From positions 44,481,662 to 44,545,661 of the forward strand of contig CM070604.1 of assembly GCA_036346395.1 (NCBI GenBank): 64,000 bases of DNA, in the 5' to 3' direction. This DNA is from Hsuehochloa calcarea. Taxonomy: Eukaryota; Streptophyta; Magnoliopsida; Poales; Poaceae. The position numbers and the translations under genes are program-made. The notes under the pieces were generated by a model. The model had not been told where the DNA came from. It made no database searches and worked only from the letters and a program-made list of their open reading frames with translations. Positions 1 through 10,893 of the stretch are shown here, piece by piece. Every line of letters begins with the position of its first letter. The first letter of the stretch is position 1.

Positions 1-174
1 CCGTACGTTTTATTATGAATGTTTTCCATTCCTCCCCATGAAACTGTTAATCGTTTATCGTCGTTCCTTATGGAATATTGTTAATTGAGCCTGATTAACC
101 TGGTATTGTTGTACACTCTTATTATTTATTATATTTAATTGACATCTTGGCTTCCAAATAGCCAGGGTGTTACA
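1..174 (-). mobile_element. Gypsy-like LTR fragment, 5' (sense) end at 174
   Basis: Read on the minus strand, a sequence beginning TGTAACACCCTGG starts at 174 and runs off the left edge of the window. A TGTAACAYCC start is shared with the other gypsy-like LTRs here (1195 and 17636 on plus, 15943 on minus). There is no polypurine tract to the right of 174, so this looks like the outer end of an element or a solo LTR. The other end is outside the window, so neither a TSD nor the family can be confirmed. Confidence 0.45.
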
Positions 175-893
175 TGGGCCGAGCACCGGCGGCCGAAGGC
201 CGGGCCGCCAGGGAGGTGGGGGCGGCGTTGGGAGGAAGGGATGGCAAGGGAGGTGGGCAGCGCTGGGTGGTGAGGCAGCTAGGGAGGGGAGGGCAACACT
301 GGGTGGTGGGACGGTGCTGGGAGGTGAGGCAGCCAGGGACGAGGGCGGCACTGGGTGGTGGGGCAGCCGGGGAGGTGAGGCGGCGCTGGGAGCGAAAGGG
401 GAAAGGAGGAGGCGACGCTGGGAGCGGAAGGGGAAAGGAGGCGGCGTCCAGGGAGGTGGGGCGTCGCTGGGTGGTGAGGCGGCTAGGGAGGAGGGCAGCG
501 CTGGGTGGTGGGGCAGTGCTGGAAGGTGAGGCGGCCAGGGACGAGGGTGGCGCTGGGTGGTGGGGCGGCCGGGGAGGTGAGGTGGCGCTAGGAGCGGAAG
601 GGGAAAGGAGGAGGCGGTCAGGAGGAGGTGAGGCGGCGCTGGGATCTGAAGGAGAATGGCGGAGGCAGTCAGAAGGAGGGTGAGGCGGCGCTGGGAGCTG
701 AAGGGGAAAGGAGGAGGCGGTCGATTGGAGGGTGAGGCGGCGCTGGAGTTGAAGGGGAACGGAAGAGGCGGTCGAGAGGAGGGTGAGGCGGCGCTGGGAG
801 CTGAAGGGGGCAGGTGAAAGGGGATTAGGGCAGTCGGGAGATCGAATTGGGAGCTAAAGGGGGAAGGAAATTGGGAGGGGGAGTCGGGAGGGA
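175..893. repeat. G-rich imperfect minisatellite
   Basis: The plus strand is strongly purine-biased and made of degenerate units such as GGGAGGTGAGGCGGCGCTGG and GGGGAAAGGAGGAGGCG, repeated many times with variable spacing. The long open frames in it differ between overlapping frames and are low-complexity Gly/Arg/Glu, so they are by-products of composition. Closely spaced GGG runs could form G-quadruplexes. No gene is supported. Confidence 0.6.
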
Positions 894-929
894 AGGTTGG
901 CGCCTATTTTTTCGGCCGCGCGCCAACCT
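894..929. repeat. 10-bp inverted repeat (hairpin)
   Basis: AGGTTGGCGC and its exact reverse complement GCGCCAACCT flank a short T-rich and GC-rich loop at the right edge of the G-rich repeat. It may mark the end of that block; no function is known. Confidence 0.5.
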
Positions 930-1194
930 ATGATAAGTATTCCCGGCAGTTAGGATGACTTAGTTGATATTTTTTAGGGCAAATATATTGTAGCTAACGT
1001 TAAAATATTACCGGTAGATAAATTGTTCTAGAAAAAAAATTATTTCCAACAGATAATAAGACCTTGAAAATCTTGGATATTGCTGGCACATGTTTTGCCA
1101 CTAATCCAATTTTTCCCCGGCAGATAATTACCCTTAATATTATGCCATGGTGTAGTGTCCATTGCTTTCACGATTGTCATGGCGCATCCAATTG
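930..1194. other. AT-rich stretch without a recognisable gene
   Basis: AT-rich sequence with repeated CCGGCAG/ACCGGTAG-like words. The last part next to 1194 may be the continuation of the copia gag found at 8515-9218, because the solo LTR between them (1195-8501) is flanked by near-matching 5-bp duplications. The reading frame there is too eroded to call. Confidence 0.3.
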
Positions 1195-3778
1195 TGTAAC
1201 ATCCCAAAGTCAGGTTTGTATTTCAAATGTATAAAAATGAGAAGGATTTAAACTTTTGATGCACCTTGTTGTCATTTGATTTTTCTAGATTTTCTTTCAA
1301 AAGTTTTGTGCATTTTGAAAACCAAATGCATTAATTACTAGAAACATAATCCTGTAAGAATTTTAAAACAAATCTTGTGAACAGTGCATGGAAATAATTT
1401 TAGTAGCTTTTGTATCATCTTAGTGACTCCTCTAAAAATTTTAATAATTTTAAGAATTTATTTACCATTTTAAATTGGCCAGTCAAACCTGTTAATCCAA
1501 AGTCAAACCCCTAAATAAGAGAATTGAAAGAAATTTATAGAAAAAATCACTTCATTAAAAACTCTAAAAATTTTAAACAAGGTTTTTCATAGAGTCAGTA
1601 GACTCCTACAAAAATGTTAGAATTTTTGGAGCTACAAAACTCTGTCTAAAAATTCCCTTTCTCTCTTTGTATTTTTTATCAAAAATCAGAACACACTGTT
1701 CATCCGACCGGACCCGACCTCTGGTCTGACCGAGCCGAACTCGACTCGATCGAACCACTTATCTAGATCTGACCGTGCCACCTTCCTTCTGCCACCGACG
1801 TGTGGGGCAAACTTGCCTTCTCATCTTCTCCACGCGGCCGACGCAGCCGTGCCAGCGCAGCGCCATTGCCAGTGCGACCGCAAGCTCGCGCCAGCACACC
1901 CTGTCTCGCCCCCGGTTTAAGACCGTGCACCCATGGTTTGGCCGTGTCTCCCGCACTCACCCATGCTCCGTCGTCTCAGCATCACCTCGACGCATCCATG
2001 CCGAGCACCATGAGCCGAGCTCGCAGTGGATCTCTCTCTCCCCGCGCTTTCCGTTGGCCCAGCTACAAAAGTCAATAGAGCCCCTGCTTTCCCTTCTTTT
2101 TGCCACCCAAGACTCACCAAGCCTCTCCCTACCATCCTCCATTCTCAATTGAGCTCCAATCCGAGGAAGAGGCAAAGCTCTGGTTCATGGCCGGCGCGCC
2201 ATCACTTCATCGCCAGCGAACCAATGCCGCTCTCTTTTCTCTACCCGCGTCATGTTGTGTTCTGGGGCATGAGTATCAAATCCCCTAGCCAAGTTTTTCC
2301 AACGCACGTCTCGCCGGAATTTGAGTTTTCTTCAATCTCGGCCGAAAGCTTCTTCTTCGTTCTCAACTCCGGCCGGTGAGTCAATAACCAAATTCCTTTC
2401 TCGAGCTCCATCTCGTGACCTCACTGACACTACCCATACCTTCTTTTCCCTTCTTAGTTGCTCAGGTGAAGCTCCCCTTGTTGAACTGCCATCATCGCCT
2501 CTGGACTTCGTCACATGAGCATCTCCGACAGCCTCTGTCCTCCCTCTCCACTCCGGTATGGCCCTAGTCACCTCCAATAGCTAGTGTGCTCACTCTTTTG
2601 CTGAAAGCATTGTTGTATCGGCTTTGCTATTTTCACCATACCTCATCCTCCGCTCCTCCTCGTCGCGCCGTCGCTCCAGCTCATCTCTGACGATGCTTCA
2701 GCCGCTATCGGGTGTGCAATAGGGTAGGTATCCCATTTTACTCCTTGGTCTGCACTGCCGCGGCCACCTTCACTGGTGGCGCATCGGAGAAACTCACGGC
2801 CAGGAGACCCTCTGCGTCATTAACTCCTTAATCTCTATCCTTAAGGGCTAATCAATGCTTAGCTTTAATTAACAACTGGTTAGTTTCCTTCTATGTCAAT
2901 GACGAGAGGGCCCGAGGCCAGTTAGCACACAGTAAATCATAGCGTGGTGCATAGACCAATGCACTGTGTTGTGGATCGTCGGTCCATGCGCACTATTCCG
3001 TGGACCATGTCTATGACACGTGGGTCCCACCTTAATAATAGATTTTCTTTAGGATTTTAAATAAAAATAAAAAGAAATGGTGGGGTCCTCCTGTGAGCAT
3101 CTATGGCTAGGATGGGTTCGGTGTAAAAAGTATTAAATGCTTTTATAGATTCTGAAATGATTTATTTGTGTACTTAAAATTGGTTAAGCTTCAAAATTTC
3201 ATAAATAATTCATTTTAAGTCCATTTTGGATGATTCAAATTTTGTTGACTTCCTTTTTAAATGAAATTAAAGCTAAAAATGGTTTGAATCGTGCCACAGT
3301 TCCAGAAAATATTGTTAGGAAAATTACTTTCGGTTTAGTATTATTTTTGTACTATAAATGCTTTTAAACTTCAAAAATGCATAAGTATTTCTTTGTAACT
3401 CCTAATAGAGTGAAATTAATTTTGTGGGATTCCTATATTAGCATAATTTATTTTAGAATAGGTTTTGAGTATGTCACTATCACTGAAAAAATTTGTTTTT
3501 AAATTATTTGCTCACTAATATCATAACTTTGAAAATACGTAGAAAATTCATTTTAACTCCAAATGAAGTGAATAAAAATTTGTTGTTCTTAGAATGTTAT
3601 GCTCTATCCACCTTTAAATTTTCAATATCACCATAAATTCTCACATGAACAGTAACCAAAACTTGTAAATTGGATTTTTCTTTTTCGGTAAAATTGCTTA
3701 GGCGATAACTTTTGCATGCAAAATTGAAATCAAGTAATATTTGTTTATAAATTCATTCTATACATTATCTATAAATTT

Positions 3779-3875
3779 CATGATTTTGAATTTTTGCGTT
3801 TATTCGGCGTTATCAGTTCTTATTGGTTCTTTTCAATTTTTTCATGATTTTGAATTTTTGCGTTTATTCGGCGTT
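3779..3875. repeat. 33-bp direct repeat within the LTR
   Basis: TCATGATTTTGAATTTTTGC and the bases after it, through TTCGGCGTT, occur at 3779-3811 and again at 3843-3875, 64 bp apart. It is a local duplication in the gypsy LTR. Confidence 0.7.
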
Positions 3876-5870
3876 TATTCTTTCGCTAGTTTTCGGTGAT
3901 TCTATTGTATACAAGAGCGATCCTCTGCATCAAGTTAAATATCTCCAGCAAGGCAAACAACCCCTTTAATTATATTGCTCCTATTACTTATGATAAAATT
4001 ATCTTTATTGCAGATGTAGGTATGCATGTGCTATGTTGATATTAATTTTCGTTAGGAGTAGTTGATCGAATAGATTTATGATCTATAGGTAAATGTTTAC
4101 CATTGTTACTGAGCATAGGTTAGATTATTGATAATGATTTGGAGTTCGATGGATGGGCTCTAGTCGTGTATATGTATAGTATGCGAGTCGGTTTGCTTAG
4201 CAATGCTTAGAACGGTAGCATGGGGATCATCGCTTCGGCGATGGTCGTTATATCACCACTTTAAATACTTAGGTTAGGGTAATCATGTATGTAATTGTAT
4301 TTGGAAAAACTAAAACTGAAAACAAAAGGATTTAGACATGGGCACATGGTTGATGGTGTGGTTATCGGTTGTGTGTTTCTTGACTTAGTACTTTTTTGCG
4401 TGCAACCACATGAGGGGGATATAGGACCTCTCTTGACTTAGTAGTTTGGCGTGCGTTAGCTCCGAGTCGCAGGTGGTGGGTGGGTGTGTTTGTTAAAAAA
4501 TGTTATGTGTGTGTTCGGTGTGCCAGAGTGGGTTCTTGTCCTGGTTCTCCACCCCGAGGGGCATCCATAGTTTTATAGGCTTTACCCTAATGGGTAGTTG
4601 ACCTAGGCTTTACTGATGACTCCGATACATCGTATGGGTTTCCATCCATACGGGTGGCTCGTAGTTAATGCATTATATTAGAAAACGTCTCGTAGGACTT
4701 AGCTCTGTTGGTATACCTTCGGAAGTGCGCTCTACTGCATGGCAAAGGAGTGGTCTGACATGTGGGTAAAGGTGTACACCTCTGCAGTGTATAAACTATT
4801 CAAATGGCCTCATCCTAGGTTATGGACACACTTAGATATACCCCGTGATAATTAGACTACAATATTTTCATTAAAACTTGAAATCGGGTGGTACGAATGG
4901 GTAATTCGTGCTATGTTGTGGTGGCTGTTGGGAAGTCACCTCTAGGATATTAATTATGCTCTTAAATGTTGTCTCGCTATTATTTAAACATTTAAAATTA
5001 GATTTGGCAAATTGCTTTACATTCTATTACTCTTTTTCAAAGAAAACTACTTTATTCTGAAAATTGCTTATGGTAGTAGCCTTTCCTTTGATACATGAAT
5101 GCATCTATATAATCTTTTGCTTGTAAGACTTGCGAGTACAACTTTGTACTCAACCCACTTGCTGTAATTTTAGAGGAGGTTGATCCCCAAGGGATCAACT
5201 ATTGTGAGACCGACTTCGTGTAGGACAACTAGATCGGCGGATTTCCAGTCGGTTGCCTTGTCGGTTAGGGAAGCCGGTTGGCTTTTGTTTGGTGTCATCT
5301 TATGGCGTATTATTTCTACTTTGTTTTGGTACTTTGTCAGTTTATTTGGCCGGTCGGCCCTATTTGTGTAATATGAACTCTGAATGACTTATGTGTTGTA
5401 AATTATGAAGACTCGGTATTGGTAATAACTTGTGTATGGAATTAAGGATTTAAATTTTGTAAAGATGTATGTGTACGACTCCTAGGAGGTATACATGTTG
5501 GAAATATGCCCTAGAGGCAGTCATAGAGATGATGATATTTCATTATGTTCATGTTTTTGATAATATGTTATCATGTTCCTTGAATGAATCATTTTTTATA
5601 GATCAATAAGTATGTGACTTGTTGGTGGAACTCTTTAACTTATATGATGTCATTCTAAAAGTATCACTGGTCGGAACACCAGTGACTCTATGACTAGCAC
5701 ATGTATTGATTGATGACCTGGTTTCACCGGTCATGGATATGGGGATATCGAATCAATAATGTGAGCACATGTTAGAGAACATGGGGTTGGATAGACCCAT
5801 CGTTGAGACACTATTGAGATTGTTATGAATCTTTGTGTCATTAGTTGGTCCCAAGTAATGATGATGTATA

Positions 5871-7204
5871 TGTTGGGGATATGCCCTAGAGGCAATCATA
5901 GAGATGATGATATTTCGTTGTATCCATGATTTAATAAATGTTCCTTGAATATTGCCTTTGTGTTGATTAACAAGTATGTGACTTGTTTGTGAAACTCTTT
6001 ACTTGTATGGTTATTCTAAAGTTGTCCCTAGTCGGAGTTCATATGAGGACACACGTGAATGATGGATTAGCACATGTATCGGTTGATGACTATGTTTCAC
6101 AGGTCATAGACATGGAGATGTCAAACCAATAATGTGGACACATGTTTAGAACATGGGGTTGGACCGACCCAACATGAGACATAACAATTATACTTATGGT
6201 TCTCTCTATACAATGTGTACGCCTTGTCCTTAGACCTAAGATTGTCGCATGTACTTGAGATGTGAATCGACCTACTTAGGGGCTATCAAACGCTACTCCG
6301 TAACTGGGTAGTTATAAAGGTAGTTTTCATGTTTGTCATGAAGCATGTCGCGAGGCATGGTCACCAAGATGGGATTTGCCCTCTCTACCGAGAGAGATAT
6401 CTGGGCCCTCGAGTGATCGGATCCAGAAATGCATGGCCATGCTACTTAAGGTTAAGAGTTAACCTAGTAAGGGATTCCGGATCACAAGATCGAGAAAGAG
6501 TGGTCAGCTTGGAGCTCGACCGAATATCGTGAGGCAAAGGGATTGGCATGTACATAACGTTGTGTTGGTTCGTCCGATATGATCTTTGTGTACGTTTAGG
6601 AGTTGGGACGTCTTGCTAGAGGCCGCTACCAACTATTGACCAAGTATGTATACTCGAGTCATGTCTAAACATACGTGAACCTAGAGGGTCACACACTTAA
6701 GGGGCTGAAGCTTAATTCGGATTAGATCCGAATTAGAGTGGGCATTGAGTCCTAATGGGCCTCTATTAGTAGAAGCCCATTGTAAGGACGTCTATAAAAG
6801 GAGGGTAAGGGCGCACAGGATGATAAGAAGTTTTTTTGTGACATCCTCAAACCCTGGCCGCCACCTCTCCCACGCCCTAGTCGCTCGCGCGGATCTAGCA
6901 GTCCGGCGTGCATCGCTTCATCCCGTACGTGTGGATACCTTTGGAGGCGCTGCATCTGTAGCGTTTGGACGAACCGCAAGAGCGGAGCTGTACGTGGGAC
7001 GCCGCGACGAGGACGAGGAAGTAGTACGACTACTCGCCTCGACGTCTTTGCATCAACTTAGTACGACTACTCGCCTCGACGTCTTTGCATCGGTTTCGAC
7101 TTGCGCGTCTAGTGGTAAGACCGTGATCTATAACTGCAGTAATCTTGGTTTACGGGTAGAATTTTTATTAATTTGCGCTAGTGTAGCCTACCCATAACCT
7201 TACA
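5871..7204 (+). mobile_element. BARE-1/RIRE1-like copia solo LTR (inner)
   Basis: A second LTR of the same broad family, starting TGTTGGGGATATGCCC and ending CATAACCTTACA, sits inside the outer solo LTR. Exact TSDs GTATA lie at 5866-5870 and 7205-7209. After the right TSD the outer LTR resumes where it left off, matching the order seen in the LTR at 43112-44620. This proves a later insertion of one family member into another. Open frames inside are not genes. Confidence 0.85.
7022..7091. repeat. 33-bp tandem duplication in the inner solo LTR
   Basis: TAGTACGACTACTCGCCTCG and the bases after it, through CTTTGCATC, are present at 7022-7054 and 7059-7091, identical and 37 bp apart. A recent slippage-type duplication near the 3' part of the LTR. 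Confidence 0.75.
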
Positions 7205-8514
7205 GTATAATCCTTAGAACTGAGATCAGCATGGTTCCCTACATGTGTAATAGCACTCTTAGGGGTTGCCAAACGCTACTCGTAACTGGGTAGTTATAAA
7301 TGTAGCTTTCGGGTATGCTATGAAACATGCGAAGGGATGTGACTGGTCGAGATGGAATTTGCCCCCTCCTAACATAACAGGAGAGATATCTCTGGGCCCC
7401 TCGTGGTGATCGGATAAAGGAAGTGCATGGCCATGCCACTAGTGGTCGAAGTGTCGACCACATGATGTTATTCGACACTCGATCGAGAAAGTATTGAACA
7501 GTCCATGGATGACACAACATCTCACCCGAGTTCAACCAGCATCGTGAGGCAAAGGGAGAATGCATGAGTAGGTTGCTTAGTTCGATCGATTCATGCACTA
7601 GTCGTATGGAGATACGAGGTGGTCGAGATTGGTCGAACGTAATCCTGTAATGGTAAAAACACGTCGTAAGGAGTTATGAACTGGTCATGACCAAATACAA
7701 CCTGGTCGTATAGAGATACGAACTGGTCGTAAGTGATGAGGATCTTATCATAGATCATATTACATCAAGTTCGTCCGATATATTCTACGTGTATTTGGGA
7801 ATCATTATGTGCTGCTAGGTACCGCTGACGACTAGTGGTCGAAAAAGAGTTTCCAAGTCATAACCGATTACACATGAACCTGTGGGGTCGCACACTTAAA
7901 GGGCAAGGATATGTTTTGGATGGTGTTCCGAATACGTATAGGCCACGAGTTCCTAATGGGCCTCCAGGTCGAGACCCATCATTGATGCCTATATAAAGAG
8001 GGGCAGTGGCATAGGAGAAACGATGATCTTTGGAAGAACTCCCGAAACCCTAATAGCCACGCCTTCTCAACCACGTTGCTGGTGCTAGCACTCCAGCGCG
8101 TGTTGATCCTGCCTCGTACGTGTGGATACCTCGGAGGTGTTGTTACGAAGCATCAGCACTAGGATGATCCGCAACTCGTGACGCTCACCGGAGTCGGAGG
8201 AGAAGCAGACACGCGACGAGTACGATTACTCGAAGGAGGAGACACGTTGTGAGTACGACTACGACTGCATCAACTCGCTTCAACGACTCTACTTCCGCTA
8301 CGAGTCGGTGCGTTTAGCGGTAATCTCGTGATCTATTACTTGCGGTGGTTCCTTGGTTGCGCAGTAAAATTTTGTTTGTGCTATCGTATCCTTGCCGCGT
8401 TACCCTACAATACAATACATCAATAGCGGAATATTTGATTTGTAATACTAAGACCCATCGGATGGTTAAGTATTGCAAGTTAAATACCCCGGGTTCTCAC
8501 ACATTGTTAGCAGA

Positions 8515-9218
8515 CGACATCATCTGTGGTGAAGCCTCTGATGCTCATGTCGCATCTCATAGCTCATGAGCGTATAGCTCATTCATCCCAATTGGCTCAA
8601 CACGGGTGGACACTGATGTGATCAAAGAATCATAATCTTCTCCTAACACTATGAGCATGTATGACACAATCTCCTCTTCACGTAGTGGGGAGACGACCAA
8701 AGTAAGAGAGTTCGCCAACGCCTTCATCTTGCGGAAGTACTCGGGCATTGACATGTCTCTTTTCTTCAGGTTTGCAACATGGATCTTGATCAGCATGGTT
8801 CTTCCTTTAATCTGTGAGGCAAAATGGCCTCAATTGCCTCCCTAACAACCATCGTAGAGGTGAGGAAAAGAACCTAGCCGAGAATCTCCTTTGTCAGGGA
8901 TGATAGCAGTGTGCTTAGCACAAGTCGTTACTACTAGAACCAGACTTGGTACTCAGGGTTTTGAATCTGACGAGCACCACTTCCTTCTTCTTCAACCTGT
9001 GCGAGGAACATGGTCGGTGCTTTCTCAGTTCCATCTACATAGCCAAGCAAATTTTGGCTGCGTAGATAAGGAACAATCTGCGCCCTCCAAAGCAGATGGT
9101 TCTCACGGTTGTGCTTCAACGTGATGAAGTGGCCAAACGAAGTCGGTGTAAAACTATTGCTTGTGGATTTCATAGCAGGAGATTTTGCGAAAGTTTGGGA
9201 TCCTGTTGTACTTGACAT
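8515..9218 (-). pseudogene. Copia gag remnant (short-LTR copia element D)
   Basis: Minus-strand reading starts at 9218 with a Met-Ser-Ser-Thr-rich leader, then the copia gag N-terminal pattern around LLWRAQIVPYLRSQNLLGYV. After frameshifts it continues as MPEYFRKMKALANSL (about 8740) and ELYAHEL (about 8575), the UBN2-type gag core. The frame is broken several times, so no Gag can be made. It stops at the edge of the solo LTR ending at 8501, which probably inserted into it. The short LTR beside it and the gag style suggest a Retrofit/Ale-type element (inference). No pol is visible. Confidence 0.75.
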
Positions 9219-9246
9219 TATGGTATGAATGCCAAGCTTTGATACT

Positions 9247-9529
9247 GTGAAAAGTTTCTAGTATTTGCTGCAAGGATCCCACATGGGATAGCTTTGTATT
9301 TATGGTTAGTACATAGTTATGAACAACCAGGACTACCCGATTGCTTTGGTTACAACAGAAGATTTTAGGAGAGGATGCGCTGGCGACAATAGACACACTA
9401 TAGTCCTGATAAGATACAACCAAACTCTATCTATATATAGCTGGACTCTATCTAGAGGCATAGTGTCATGTGCAACGGCATGTGCATGCACAGTTCGGTG
9501 TAGAGGGGGTCTACGGATCAGATCAAGCA
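9247..9529 (-). mobile_element. Probable 5' LTR of copia element D
   Basis: On the minus strand this 283-bp segment runs from TGCTTGATCTG (9529) to CTTTTCA (9247). It contains a TATATATAG promoter-like word near 9435 and is followed at once by AGTATCAAAGC, a diverged primer-binding site for initiator Met-tRNA, and then the gag start at 9218. The right boundary is set only by the TG end, since no TSD can be tested. Confidence 0.55.
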
Positions 9530-9987
9530 ACATATCTTTTTAATAAACCATTTTCAATCATTTTACAAAATAAACCATGACTTATTTTTTTAGAAATAAC
9601 CCTTAGTCGATGGCCCACCAGGTGACTAGATCCGATCGCGTAGTTATCTAGCGATTTGAGCCCAGTCAGGCTACAATCATGGACACAACGCGTTATTGAA
9701 TCTAGTTGCACAACGAGTGGACAACGTTGAGCCACGTCGCTCAGTCGCACCTCCGTCACGTGACTGGTAGTTGCGTAACACCAATCGCGCCATACTATCA
9801 CGACTGAGGGCCAATATAGCTAATTCTAATTCCCACTCGCGCGATAGAAAGAGGGGGAGGAGAGCGCCAGCAGCAGAGAAGAAGAGATGGGAGGAGAGGA
9901 GAATAGGTTACTAGTTTATTCTCATTCATGAAAGACTGCGCTGCAAAGATAAATAGTGGACATTACAATCTCATTACAACTGAACTT
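9530..9987. other. No gene recognised
   Basis: Mixed sequence with repeated GTCGCTCA/GCGACT words (also at 10420-10500) and a purine-rich stretch near 9850-9905. The words suggest remnants of a DNA transposon end, but no terminal repeats could be paired. Confidence 0.3.
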
Positions 9988-10254
9988 CTACTTGGCAAGA
10001 ACAACATATAATAGAAGAAAGACCGCAAAACTAACTATCTTAACTAACTTATAAAGCATTTTCTCAACTCTTTCCATCCTTTCATCCAGTATTTTAAGTA
10101 TGTTCTCTTCATTTTGCATTGGTTGATCAGATGGTCGAGCCACTGCACGAAATGAGCAACACCACGGGAGTCTTCTTGCAAGGCTTTGCATTGCAATAAC
10201 TTGAACCACTGGGACAACTTCATCAACCCACTGCCAAAACCGACATGATGTGTT
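9988..10254 (-). pseudogene. Last-exon fragment, probable GRF-type zinc-finger protein
   Basis: A minus-strand frame opens after a good splice acceptor (TTTTCCAG, ending at 10255) with SCRFWQWVDEVVP. This resembles the end of plant GRF zinc fingers, where a Cys-x-Phe-x-x-Trp pattern is followed by Asp-Glu. It continues with a short coiled-coil-like stretch (DERMERVEKMLYKLVK) and ends in a hydrophobic segment (FAVFLLLYVVLA) before the stop. Many plant GRF proteins share this order, with the finger first and a coiled coil plus membrane anchor at the C-terminus. No upstream exon is visible before the LTR at 10502, so it is probably truncated. The family call is moderate. Confidence 0.45.
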
Positions 10255-10893
10255 CTGGAAAAGAATTGCAGCATCAAATGAAAATAAAACAACATGCTAT
10301 TTCGAATGGAATTCATTCGGGGTGATTTTCCACAAGTTATCGTAAGATTTACATTTATTCCCACACAATTATTTCCAGCGGATTAATAACATAATATTGT
10401 TACATATAAAATCGCCAAACGGTCGAGCGACACATGAACTTGTCGCTCAACCATTAGGCGACTGCACCAAGTCACTCTTTTGTTGAGCGACAAGGCCACG
10501 TTGTAAGATCGAGGTGGCCGACTAGAGGGGGGGTGAATAGGCGATTTTAAAAATACTTTGGCGCTAAACCCAATATATAATGCGGAAGCTAATAACAAAT
10601 TGGTTTTGCATAATTAAAACCTAAATCAACTAGGCTCAACTAGGTGCACCAACAATATGACTATAAAACAATATGAGCAATCATACAATGATATATAAGC
10701 AATTAAAGTAAGAATATAAATTGCTCAAAGTAAAGCACAAGTAAAAACAAGATGACACGATTATGTTTTACCGTGGTGTTCGGAGACTTGCCGGTCTCTC
10801 CTAATCCACGTTGAGGTAAGTCCAACCACGTTGGACCGGCTCCACTAATTAAGCCAACACCTCCGAGGTAAGTCCAACCACTTGGATCGGTTC

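Larger units (their letters stand above)
5496..8409 (+). mobile_element. BARE-1/RIRE1-like copia solo LTR (outer)
   Basis: Starts TGTTGGAAATATGCCC, the characteristic start of BARE-1/Angela/RIRE1 LTRs, and ends TTACCCTACA. Exact 5-bp TSDs ATACA lie at 5491-5495 and 8410-8414. It inserted into the gypsy LTR at 1195-8501 and was later interrupted by the LTR at 5871-7204. Without that insertion it is about 1.58 kb, close to the 1.51 kb LTR at 43112-44620, to which it is alignable throughout. No internal region remains, as expected after LTR-LTR recombination. Confidence 0.85.
1195..8501 (+). mobile_element. Gypsy (chromovirus-like) solo LTR with nested insertions
   Basis: Begins TGTAACATCCC and ends GGTTCTCACA, like the 3' LTR at 17636-20986. 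The two also share a terminal stretch with a GGCCGGTCGGCC motif followed by a GATGGTTAAG motif. The flanking 5-mers are AATTG (1190-1194) and CATTG (8502-8506), a one-mismatch TSD. No primer-binding site or coding region follows, so this is a solo LTR. Removing the insertion at 5496-8409 and one TSD copy leaves about 4.4 kb, longer than the 3.35 kb relative. No gene is supported inside; short open frames near 1760-2580 lie in a CT-rich, probably transcribed leader. Confidence 0.75.

Noticed and set aside
167..683. Two overlapping open frames of 120 and 169 codons
   Set aside because: Low-complexity Gly/Arg/Glu/Ala text in two frames of the same G-rich repeat; no domain and no codon signal.
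1759..2577. Cluster of short open frames on both strands
   Set aside because: All lie in a CT-rich part of a solo LTR, overlap each other and show no recognisable domain.
7239..7598. 119-codon minus-strand frame
   Set aside because: Lies wholly within a BARE-like solo LTR and is antisense to its transcript direction; no domain.
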